Below, in pieces: positions 16,919 through 24,048 of a DNA stretch of 64,000 nt. A program made the position numbers and the translations under genes. The DNA comes from UBA7985 sp002711265 (GTDB lineage: Bacteria; Pseudomonadota; Alphaproteobacteria; UBA7985), in assembly GCA_965660945.1 (NCBI GenBank), contig CBFIBS010000006.1:1-64000 (forward strand), given 5' to 3'. Numbering within the stretch: position 1 is the first letter of the stretch; every line of letters begins with the position of its first letter. The notes beneath the pieces are model-generated. The model saw only the letters and a list, made by a program, of their open reading frames with translations, was not told where the DNA came from and made no database searches.

Positions 16919-17596
16919 TCAGAGACGGCTGACCCGGCGCTCGATCTCAGCTTCGATCTCGGTCCAGCCCCCACGCGGGGTGAACGGATCGCCGTTGATG
17001 AAGATACGCGGGGTTCCGTCGACGCCGAGATCCTCGACGGCGGTGTTGTAACGCTCAATGATCGTCTGCTGGTTGGTCTGGTCACCAACGCAGGCCTTGT
17101 ACTCTTCGACCGACTGACCGGTGAGCGATGAAATCTCGACCGCCAGCTCGTCTTCGCTGCCACCGCCGCGCCAGTCGCGCTGGTTCTCGTAGAGCGCCTC
17201 GATAGCGGCGAAGTAGGCCTCACCCTGCAGGCAGCGCGCGGCCAGAGCAGCCCGGTAAGCCACCCCGTCGAGCGGGAAATCGCGGTGCACGTAAGCCAGC
17301 TGACCAGCCTCGATAAACGGCTTCAGTAGCGGGTAGCCCTCGCGGTGGAAGGCCGCACAGTGCGGGCAGGTGAGGGAGGCGTATTCGATCAGCACGATCG
17401 GCGCGTCCGGCGACCCCTCATAGGTCTCGTTTTCGTACACACCGGTGCCCAGCCCGCCATCGCTGGCCAGCGGCACGTAGCTTGCCGCTTCGGCCTCAGG
17501 CGTGGTGGCGTCCTGTGCCTGGCTCGCTGCGGCAACCGTAACAAGGGCCGCCAGGGCGAAGCCCGAACGTGCGACAAAATTTAACATCGAATTCAT
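16919..17596 (-). CDS. DsbA-family thiol:disulfide oxidoreductase (periplasmic)
   Basis: The 225-residue protein has a cleavable signal peptide (hydrophobic core FALAALVTVAAAS, cleavage near SQA-QD) and a thioredoxin fold with the active-site pair CPHC at Cys77 and Cys80. This is the DsbA-type motif, so oxidation of periplasmic thiols is likely. A third conserved Cys pair (Cys in AARCLQGEAYF and YKACVGDQ) is also seen in the DsbA/BdbD-like group, and a cis-Pro segment lies at VDGTPRIFING. Its position between dciA and smc is conserved gene order in related bacteria but gives no functional clue. Confidence 0.88.
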   Translation of the reverse strand: MNSMLNFVARSGFALAALVTVAAASQAQDATTPEAEAASYVPLASDGGLGTGVYENETYEGSPDAPIVLIEYASLTCPHCAAFHREGYPLLKPFIEAGQLAYVHRDFPLDGVAYRAALAARCLQGEAYFAAIEALYENQRDWRGGGSEDELAVEISSLTGQSVEEYKACVGDQTNQQTIIERYNTAVEDLGVDGTPRIFINGDPFTPRGGWTEIEAEIERRVSRL

Positions 17597-17671
17597 CCTT
17601 TGCTCTTATCCACTCGAGTCGGTGGGTCACAACCGGAGTCGCGTAGATTCTTGTGGGTAACTTATGCGATT

Positions 17672-18283
17672 CTAGGGTTCTTGTCCGTGGTCGCGTTCAC
17701 GCTCGTCGATGCTGGTGCGCAGGGACTCAAGCGCGTCGCCTAAGTCTTCATTGTTACGCCTTTCCCGCCGGTTCATCACCCGGCTTTCGCGCTCATCCGG
17801 CCCACGATTTGTCACAGTTTCGCGAGATGCCCCCCGCGAACGCCCGCCGCCGGTGCTCCTGCTGCGCGCAGCCTGCCCCGCCGCGGCGTGGCTCTGGCGC
17901 AGCTGCAGCCGCTCGATCCGGCCGTGGCCGAGGAACTGATTGACGCCGGAAATGATCTCCGCTTCGGCCATCTGGGCAAAGGCGGCGTAGGCCGGCGCGA
18001 CCGACAGCTCCAGCGTGCCCTTTCGGCGCATCCGGCGGTCAGCGTAGGCAATCCGGGTCGGCACGGTCCACTGGGCGTGCTCCTCCCCCACCACCTCGCG
18101 CCAGTGCAGCAGCAGGTCGGCTTCGAGGCTGCCTTTGCGGCCTAGCCCTTCTTTCAGAATTTTGGGAACCAGCCGCGACAGACCCTGCGCGCGATGGGTG
18201 CGACGCGGGGTTTTGGCTCGAGACTCTTTGCCCTTCGCGGACGAAGCGCCTAAGTCCTTGGTTGATGAACGATCCTGACTCAC
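17672..18283 (-). CDS. dciA: DciA-like protein (DUF721), putative DnaB helicase loader
   Basis: The DUF721 domain lies at about residues 30-130 (SRLVPKILKEGLGRKGSLEA, then the conserved core HWREVVGEE). Family members called DciA load the replicative helicase DnaB in bacteria that lack DnaC. The domain is flanked by charged, low-complexity arms (SSAKGKESRAKTPRRTHRA and a Glu/Arg-rich tail). The 203-residue length is somewhat above the minimal domain. Its 5' end overlaps the mutY 5' end by 22 bases on the opposite strand, so one of the two starts may be further in. dnaB itself is 10 kb away in this window. Confidence 0.78.
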   Translation of the reverse strand: MSQDRSSTKDLGASSAKGKESRAKTPRRTHRAQGLSRLVPKILKEGLGRKGSLEADLLLHWREVVGEEHAQWTVPTRIAYADRRMRRKGTLELSVAPAYAAFAQMAEAEIISGVNQFLGHGRIERLQLRQSHAAAGQAARSRSTGGGRSRGASRETVTNRGPDERESRVMNRRERRNNEDLGDALESLRTSIDERERDHGQEP

Positions 18284-19356
18284 GCTTTACCGCTCCTGAA
18301 GCCCGGTTGGAGGCTGACTTTTCCGACCGTCTGCTCGATTGGTACGATCAGAACCGGCGTGACCTGCCGTGGCGGGCGGGGCCGGGCGAGACCGCCGACC
18401 CCTATCACGTCTGGCTGTCGGAAATTATGCTGCAGCAAACCACCGTGGCAACCGTTAAGGGCTATTTCGAGGCCTTTACTGCCCGCTGGCCGACGGTTTC
18501 CGACCTTGCGGCTGCCTCGCTGGACGACGTGCTCACGGCCTGGGCCGGGCTGGGGTACTACGCCCGCGCCCGCAACCTGCACAAATGCGCGGTCGAGATC
18601 GCAGAGCGCCGGCAGGGGCAGTTCCCGCGCGAAGAAGCCGACCTGCTGACCCTGCCCGGGGTCGGGGCCTACACCGCCGCCGCCATCGCGGCCATCGCCT
18701 TCGATCAGCGCGCCGTCGTCGTCGACGGCAATATCGAGCGGGTGATCAGCCGCTGGTATGCGCTCGAACGCCCGCTCCCGGCTGCCAAGCCACAAATCCG
18801 CGCCCTGACCGACCGGGTGACACCGCAGGCCCGCAACCGCGACTTTCCGCAGGCGATGATGGACCTCGGTTCGGGCATCTGCACCCCACGTTCGCCGACC
18901 TGCCTGCTGTGCCCGGTGTCGGCCGGCTGCGCGGCCTTCGCTGCCGGCACGCAGAACGACTTCCCCCGCAAAGCGCCGAAGAAGCAGCGGCCCACGCGGC
19001 AGGGGCTGGCCTACTGGATCGAGCGCGATGGCGCGGTGCTGCTGACCCGGCGGCCGGAAACCGGCCTGCTTGGCGGCATGATGGAGGTGCCGGGCAGCGA
19101 CTGGATCGACGCCGGGGAGCCCGCGCTGCAGCCTGCTGTGACCGGGACCGTGAAAGACGGCCTGGTCGAGCACACCTTCACCCACTTTCACCTGCAGGTG
19201 CGGGTGGTGGTGCCCGAAGCCGACCCCGACGCCACGATCGTGGCGCTGGCGCTCAAAAAAAAGGGCGCCACGTGGGCGCCCATTGAAGACCTGGACCGTT
19301 ATGCCTTGCCGACGATCATGAAAAAGATCGTCAGGCATGCTCTTAAAAATATCTGA
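18262..19356 (+). CDS. mutY: Adenine DNA glycosylase MutY
   Basis: MutY removes adenine paired with 8-oxoguanine. The 364-residue protein has the N-terminal glycosylase domain (EIMLQQTTVATV), the helix-hairpin-helix (LPGVGAYTAAAIAAIAFDQ) with the catalytic Asp downstream in VVDGNIERVISRW, a 4Fe-4S cluster of the C-x6-C-x2-C-x5-C type (CTPRSPTCLLCPVSAGC), and a C-terminal NUDIX-like domain that reads 8-oxoG (LLTRRPETGLLGGMMEVPG). The A8 run near the 3' end (19255-19262) encodes LKKK and is also part of a minus-strand terminator. The start overlaps dciA. Confidence 0.96.
   Translation: MMNDPDSRFTAPEARLEADFSDRLLDWYDQNRRDLPWRAGPGETADPYHVWLSEIMLQQTTVATVKGYFEAFTARWPTVSDLAAASLDDVLTAWAGLGYYARARNLHKCAVEIAERRQGQFPREEADLLTLPGVGAYTAAAIAAIAFDQRAVVVDGNIERVISRWYALERPLPAAKPQIRALTDRVTPQARNRDFPQAMMDLGSGICTPRSPTCLLCPVSAGCAAFAAGTQNDFPRKAPKKQRPTRQGLAYWIERDGAVLLTRRPETGLLGGMMEVPGSDWIDAGEPALQPAVTGTVKDGLVEHTFTHFHLQVRVVVPEADPDATIVALALKKKGATWAPIEDLDRYALPTIMKKIVRHALKNI
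19255..19281 (-). terminator. Minus-strand terminator of ccrM inside the mutY coding sequence
   Basis: GGGCGCC (19263-19269), a 5-base loop and GGCGCCC (19275-19281) form an all-GC stem next to eight A at 19255-19262. Read on the minus strand, this is a hairpin followed by a U8 tract, 127 bases past the ccrM stop. It lies within the last 35 codons of mutY. Confidence 0.8.
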
Positions 19357-19407
19357 GCCGGTCCAGGGCTCCGGCTGGCCGAAATTGCCAGCGCATCCTT
19401 TGTCAAC

Positions 19408-20505
19408 TCATGCTGCTACACTGGGTTGCAAGGTATTCCGAACCTTCTGACGCAAGGTATCGATCGGCAGAAGCCTGCCGTTTTCCTCCACATGCCAGAA
19501 CGTCCAGCCGTTACAGGAGGGCGCTTCTTGTAAGGCCGCGCCCACCTTATGAATGCTGCCCCGGTGGACGTCGGCCATGACGGTTCCATCGGCGGCTACC
19601 CGTGCCTTAAATTTACGCCCGGGTCCCAGAAGTTCGGCACCCGGTTCCAGCATGCCCAGCTCGAGGAGCTGACCAAAAGGAATGCGGGGCGCTTCGCGCT
19701 TGCTGGGAAGGTCGGAAACAACGACTGAATCGGGCTCAGTGATCTTTGAAATACGATCGTGAGCGACGGCCAAATAGGCCTCATCCCGTTCAATCCCGAC
19801 AAAATTGCGACCGAGCTTCTTCGCAACGGCACCGGTGGTGCCAGTCCCGAAGAACGGATCCAGAATAAGATCGCCAGCTTTGGTCGCAGCTGAAATTACG
19901 CGGTGAAGGAGGGCTTCCGGCTTCTGCGTCGGATGCGCTTTCTTACCTTCGGTATCCTTGAGGCGCTCACCGCCCTGGCAGATTGGAAACAGCCAGTCGG
20001 AGCGCATCTGAAGATCGTCGTTGGAGGCCTTGAGCGCCTCGTAGTTAAACTGGTACTTCGCGCCCTCGTCGCGGGCGGCCCAGATCAGGGTCTCGTGCGC
20101 ATTCTGGAACCGGGTGCCGCGGAAATTCGGCATCGGGTTGGTCTTGCGCCAGACCACGTCGTTGAGGATCCAGAACCCGAGGTCCTGGATGGTCGCTCCC
20201 ATGCGGAAGACGTTGTGATACGTGCCGATCACCCAGATCGTGCCGTTGGGCTTGAGCACCCGCCGCGCCTGGCTCAACCACTCAGCGGTAAAGGCGTCGT
20301 AAGCCCGGAAGCTCTCGAACCGATCCCATTCGTCGTCAACGCCGTCGACCCGGCTGTTGTCGGGGCGGTGCAGGTCGGATTTGAGCTGCAGGTTATAGGG
20401 CGGGTCTGCAAACACCATGTCGACGCTCTCTGACGGCAATTGCGCCAGCACATCGAGGCTGTCTCCGCTAATAATCTGATTTGAAATATCTTGAACTGAA
20501 AACAT
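19408..20505 (-). CDS. ccrM: CcrM-type adenine DNA methyltransferase (GANTC)
   Basis: CcrM methylates adenine in GANTC late in the cell cycle and couples replication to transcription in alphaproteobacteria. The 365-residue protein is a beta-class N6-adenine methyltransferase: the catalytic DPPYNLQL motif comes first (near residue 34) and the AdoMet motif DPFFGTGTTG later (near residue 218). The C-terminal domain of about 80 residues (CNGWTFWHVEENGRLLPID) is specific to the CcrM group. No restriction enzyme gene is next to it. It follows rnhB on the same strand. A GANTC site lies in its own leader. Confidence 0.95.
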   Translation of the reverse strand: MFSVQDISNQIISGDSLDVLAQLPSESVDMVFADPPYNLQLKSDLHRPDNSRVDGVDDEWDRFESFRAYDAFTAEWLSQARRVLKPNGTIWVIGTYHNVFRMGATIQDLGFWILNDVVWRKTNPMPNFRGTRFQNAHETLIWAARDEGAKYQFNYEALKASNDDLQMRSDWLFPICQGGERLKDTEGKKAHPTQKPEALLHRVISAATKAGDLILDPFFGTGTTGAVAKKLGRNFVGIERDEAYLAVAHDRISKITEPDSVVVSDLPSKREAPRIPFGQLLELGMLEPGAELLGPGRKFKARVAADGTVMADVHRGSIHKVGAALQEAPSCNGWTFWHVEENGRLLPIDTLRQKVRNTLQPSVAA

Positions 20506-20529
20506 GGGCGCACAATGTTTCTCGCCCCA

Positions 20530-20534
20530 GATTC
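20530..20534. promoter_or_regulatory. GANTC site in the ccrM leader
   Basis: GATTC lies 25 bases upstream of the ccrM start codon in a 128-bp AT-rich gap. In Caulobacter, GANTC sites in the ccrM leader allow feedback by methylation. Whether this site does the same is inference. Confidence 0.35.
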
Positions 20535-20633
20535 TGTCAACAAAAAACGATATAAAACAGTTATCTAACTGATCTTCTTAAACTAACTTCTTCTATGATG
20601 TGGCCAAAGAGGCGCAGTAAATTTGTATGTTCT

Positions 20634-21260
20634 TCAGGCGTTCATGGCGCGCGCAACGTTATGCGCCCTTTCCGGGTCCTCCAGCCAGTTTCGCAGCGGC
20701 GCGAAGCTCTGCCGGTGGTGTGCCGTAACCCCGACCGAGGCCATGGCGTCGCGGTGCAGCGCCGAGCCATAGCCGGCATTGCTGTGCCAGCCGTAGTGCG
20801 GATAGCGCCGCGCCAGCCGGCTCATTAGCCGGTCGCGCACCACCTTGGCGACGATCGACGCCGCCGATATTTCCGGCACCAGCGCGTCACCCTTGATCAC
20901 CAGTTCGGTGCGCAGGCCCAGCCCCGGGTTCTGGTTGCCGTCCACCATCGCCAGCGTCGGGGTTTCAGGCAGGCGTGCCACGGCCCGGCGCATGGCGAGC
21001 AGCGTCGCCTGCAGGATGTTGAGGCTATCGATCTCCCGAACCGATGCCGCGCCGATGCCGACCAGTGCCTCGGCCGTGATCTGGGCGCAGAGGCGCTCGC
21101 GCTTTGCCGCGCTCAACGCCTTGGAGTCTGCCAGTCCTTCAATGGGTCGGGGCAGGATCACCGCCGCCGCGACCACCGGCCCCGCCAGCGGTCCGCGACC
21201 GACTTCATCCACCCCGGCGATGCGCTCGCCACCGTCGATCCGGGCCAGCAGATCGCTCAC
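20634..21260 (-). CDS. rnhB: Ribonuclease HII
   Basis: RNase HII cuts RNA in RNA-DNA hybrids and starts removal of single ribonucleotides from DNA. The 208-residue protein has the metal-binding start (GVDEVGRGPLAGPVVAAAVI) with Asp and Glu ligands, the ADSKAL region, and the later SIVAKVVRD segment. I chose the GTG at 21260, whose GTGA overlaps the stop of the upstream kinase-fold gene. The frame stays open further upstream, but that part lies inside the neighbour and has no family similarity. The product length from the GTG is normal. Confidence 0.94.
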   Translation of the reverse strand: MSDLLARIDGGERIAGVDEVGRGPLAGPVVAAAVILPRPIEGLADSKALSAAKRERLCAQITAEALVGIGAASVREIDSLNILQATLLAMRRAVARLPETPTLAMVDGNQNPGLGLRTELVIKGDALVPEISAASIVAKVVRDRLMSRLARRYPHYGWHSNAGYGSALHRDAMASVGVTAHHRQSFAPLRNWLEDPERAHNVARAMNA

Positions 21261-22312
21261 AGTGCATCGATCCGCGCGTACAGGCCCTGCGCATCCTGCC
21301 ATTCGGACTGCAGCGCGTGCACGACGTTGTCGGAGGTCAGGTGCTGGCACAGCCCACGCTGGTGCGCGATGATCCCCGGCGGGCGTCGGTCCGCTGCCCA
21401 CTGATCCCCCGGGCGCCGGTGCCGGACCAGCCACATGCAGCACCAGGTCAGCACCCGCAGCGTCGCGATCCGCCGCGCCGGGGCCAGCCATGGCTGGCTT
21501 TGCGCCCGCAGGCGGGGATCGAGCGCATCGAGGTAGTCGACGTGAAAGCCCAGCACGTCGTCTTCGCTCAGCTCGGCTTGCAGGCTCATGTCCCAGACCG
21601 TGGCTGGATAGATCGACAGTGCCCCGACATCGAGCGTCGGCAGGCCGTAGTGGCAGTTTTCAACGTCGATCAGCATCACCGCTCCTTCGGGATCGATCAG
21701 GAAGTCGCCCGGGTGGATCCGCCCGAGCGAGAGACCAAAGGGCGGCGAGCCAAGCCGGACCCAGCCGCTCTTGGCAAAGTTGGCAAGCCATCCAAGCTCG
21801 TCTTCCAGCGCCGTGCGAACGCCCTCGGACACCGGGGCGTCTTTGACGTACCGGCCCTGATCGCTGATCAGCTGCGCCACCCGCTGCAGCGCGTTGTCGA
21901 AGCTGGGCAGACCGCGCATTTCGGGCATGGGCACCGGCATCTGGTGCATGTCGGCGAGGAAGTGGGCGAGGCGGCGAAAGTCCGCTGGCAACGCGGGCAG
22001 GCGTCCTTTGACCAGATCGATCAGCGCGCCGCCGTTGGGCAGCGCCTGCGAGGACTCCAGCGCCGCCAGAAACCGGGGCGCCAACCCCAGCCGCGACAGC
22101 GTGGTATAGGCCTCAGCCTGAAAATCGGCCCAGGCGGTCCAGTGCAGGTCCGAGGGCAGGGCGATGGGCATGCGCAGCACCCCGTACTCGGCTACCTGAA
22201 CGTGTTCGTGGCTGAGATTGCGCAGCCGCATGGGCCGCAATGGGTCGCCGGCCAGCCCCAGACCGCGCAGCACGCCGGAAATGTGGTCGAGTTGGGTCTC
22301 GGTCAGCGCCAT
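21257..22312 (-). CDS. Aminoglycoside/choline-kinase-fold protein with degenerate catalytic motif
   Basis: The 351-residue protein has the layout of the APH/choline kinase superfamily: an N-lobe (RNLSHEHVQVAEYGVLRMP) and a C-lobe ending LIDVENCHYGLPTLDVGAL, in which LIDVE matches the metal-binding LIDfE. The catalytic loop, normally HGDLHPGNFL, here reads LGRIHPGDFL, so the catalytic His-Gly-Asp is Leu196-Gly197-Arg198 and the metal-binding Asn is Asp203. It may be a pseudokinase or a binding protein. It is translationally coupled to rnhB by a GTGA overlap and follows moaB closely. No substrate can be named. Confidence 0.65.
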   Translation of the reverse strand: MALTETQLDHISGVLRGLGLAGDPLRPMRLRNLSHEHVQVAEYGVLRMPIALPSDLHWTAWADFQAEAYTTLSRLGLAPRFLAALESSQALPNGGALIDLVKGRLPALPADFRRLAHFLADMHQMPVPMPEMRGLPSFDNALQRVAQLISDQGRYVKDAPVSEGVRTALEDELGWLANFAKSGWVRLGSPPFGLSLGRIHPGDFLIDPEGAVMLIDVENCHYGLPTLDVGALSIYPATVWDMSLQAELSEDDVLGFHVDYLDALDPRLRAQSQPWLAPARRIATLRVLTWCCMWLVRHRRPGDQWAADRRPPGIIAHQRGLCQHLTSDNVVHALQSEWQDAQGLYARIDAL

Positions 22313-22325
22313 GCGGTGCCTTTGC

Positions 22326-22868
22326 CTAGGTTTCGCGCAGGCGCGGCATCAACTCGACCAGGTTGCAGGGCCTGTGCCGGTTGTCGAGCTGGTAGCGCAG
22401 GATCTGGGTCCAGCCGTCTTTGACTGCACCGGTCGAGCCGGGCAGGGCGAACAGGTAGGTGCCGCGCGCCACCCCGCCCAGCGCGCGCGATTGCAGCGCG
22501 GAGGTGCCGATGACCTGAAAACTCAGCCAGCGGAACATCTCGCCAAAGCCGTCGATCTGCTTTTCCAGCACGCGGTCGAAGGCTTCGGGCGTCACATCCC
22601 GGCCGGTGATGCCGGTGCCGCCGGTGGTCACCACGCAGTCGATCGCCGGGTCGTCGATCCACGCCGTCAGCCGGGCGGCGATCACGTCGGCGTCGTCCTT
22701 GAGGATGGTGCGGGCGATCACGCTGTGGCCGTCGGCTTCGATCAGCGCTTGGAGCCGGTCGCCGGAGGTATCGGTCTCGGGGGTGCGGGTGTCAGAGACG
22801 GTCAGCACCGCGATCTGTACCGGCAGAAAGGGGCGGTTTTCGTCGAACGAGGCCGGGATCGTGGTCAT
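22326..22868 (-). CDS. moaB: Molybdenum cofactor biosynthesis protein MoaB/Mog family
   Basis: MoaB/MogA proteins adenylylate molybdopterin before molybdenum insertion. The 180-residue protein has the TTGGTGITGRDVTPEA motif, the family's ATP/molybdopterin-binding signature, and the C-terminal ALPGSTGAVKDGW. The ATG at 22868 overlaps the stop of the uracil-DNA glycosylase gene (ATGA). A longer open frame upstream overlaps that gene and is not used. This is the third molybdenum cofactor gene in the window, with fdhD and mobA. Confidence 0.9.
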   Translation of the reverse strand: MTTIPASFDENRPFLPVQIAVLTVSDTRTPETDTSGDRLQALIEADGHSVIARTILKDDADVIAARLTAWIDDPAIDCVVTTGGTGITGRDVTPEAFDRVLEKQIDGFGEMFRWLSFQVIGTSALQSRALGGVARGTYLFALPGSTGAVKDGWTQILRYQLDNRHRPCNLVELMPRLRET

Positions 22869-23830
22869 GGGGTCTCTCCCGACCGCAGAAAGTCCTTGAG
22901 GATCAGCAGGTCTTCCCACGCCTGCCGCTTGTTGACCGGCTGGCGCAGCAGATAGGCCGGGTGCAGGGTCGGCAGCACCGGAATGGTCTGCGCACCGACG
23001 CTGAATTCCCGCCACTTGCCCCGCTCGCGGGTGATGCGCAGGTTGGGGTCGATCAGGGTCTGCGCCGACAGCCCCCCAACCGCGAGGATGACCTTGGGCG
23101 CCACCAGCTCGATATGCCGCTTGGAAAACGGCCAGCACAGGGCGATTTCACCGGCGTTGGGCTTGCGGTTCCCGGGCGGCCGCCAGAACACGATGTTGGT
23201 GATGCGGAAGTTGGTGTCCCGGCTCAGGCCGACGTGACCCATCATGTCGTCGAGCATCTGCCCGCTGCGGCCGACGAAGGGCTTGCCCTGCCGGTCCTCG
23301 TCGGCACCCGGGGCCTCGCCGATCACCAGAATGTCGGTCTGGTCCTGCCCGTCTGCAAAAACGGTGGAGCTGGCTGTGTCTTTCAGCAGGCAGCCGTCGA
23401 AGGCCTCGACCGCGGCTTGCAGCGCTTCGAGGCTGTCGCACGCAGCGGCCAGCTTTTCGGCTTCGGCGATGTCGGCGACGGCTTCGAGCCCGCGGCGGCC
23501 ATGCTGGTTGGCAGCCGAGGGGGCGGTCTTGGCGACAGGTTTCGGCGCTGCGTTGGCCGCGGGCGCTGCGGCTATTGATGTGGTTTCTGCAGCAACTCTT
23601 AGCTTTGCGTGTAGTTCCAATGGCGCTTCTGCCCGCGTTGCGGGCTGTGCTTCCGGCCGACTCGCGGTGTCCTTTGCGACTTCTGGCCGCGCTTTCGCCG
23701 CTGCCCGGAGCGCAATAGCGTCGACAGGTGCAGCCGCCAACGTATCGAAAACGCCGCATTCCTGCTGCCAAGCGACAGCCTCGGCCCAGAGGGCAGGGTC
23801 GAAGGGGAGTGAATTGAGCGCTTCAGGCAT
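22865..23830 (-). CDS. Uracil-DNA glycosylase, family 4-like, lacking two Fe-S cysteines
   Basis: This 321-residue protein has the family 4 catalytic motif GEAPGADED and the later HPAYLLR motif, so it probably excises uracil from DNA. The N-terminal 100 or so residues are an Ala-rich linker. Canonical family 4 enzymes hold a 4Fe-4S cluster with four cysteines. Here the first is Phe (FDGCLLK keeps only the second), the third is Trp (NIVFWRPPGNR) and only the fourth (EIALCWPF) remains with the second. A classic cluster therefore seems impossible. It is coupled to moaB by an ATGA overlap and diverges from the ETF-QO gene. Confidence 0.82.
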   Translation of the reverse strand: MPEALNSLPFDPALWAEAVAWQQECGVFDTLAAAPVDAIALRAAAKARPEVAKDTASRPEAQPATRAEAPLELHAKLRVAAETTSIAAAPAANAAPKPVAKTAPSAANQHGRRGLEAVADIAEAEKLAAACDSLEALQAAVEAFDGCLLKDTASSTVFADGQDQTDILVIGEAPGADEDRQGKPFVGRSGQMLDDMMGHVGLSRDTNFRITNIVFWRPPGNRKPNAGEIALCWPFSKRHIELVAPKVILAVGGLSAQTLIDPNLRITRERGKWREFSVGAQTIPVLPTLHPAYLLRQPVNKRQAWEDLLILKDFLRSGETP

Positions 23831-24048
23831 GAATCAGGGCCGTTTGAGGGTGGTTGGCGTTGCACGGACGGACTTCTTGGCTATGGTCCGCACCAGAGCT
23901 TTATGTGAACTTGGAAGGGATTGCATCCACGCTCAAGCCTTTTCGGCCCCGCTGGGGTCGGTTCGCCGGAAACGTGACCGGCCTGGGGCTGACCTGAGCG
24001 GATGACGGCCTTCCGGCAAGACTGAAAGAGACGGAGGAAAGCAGGGAC

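Noticed and set aside
19408..20505. Restriction-modification system around the DNA methyltransferase.
   Set aside because: The C-terminal domain and motif order match CcrM, an orphan methyltransferase, and no endonuclease gene is adjacent.
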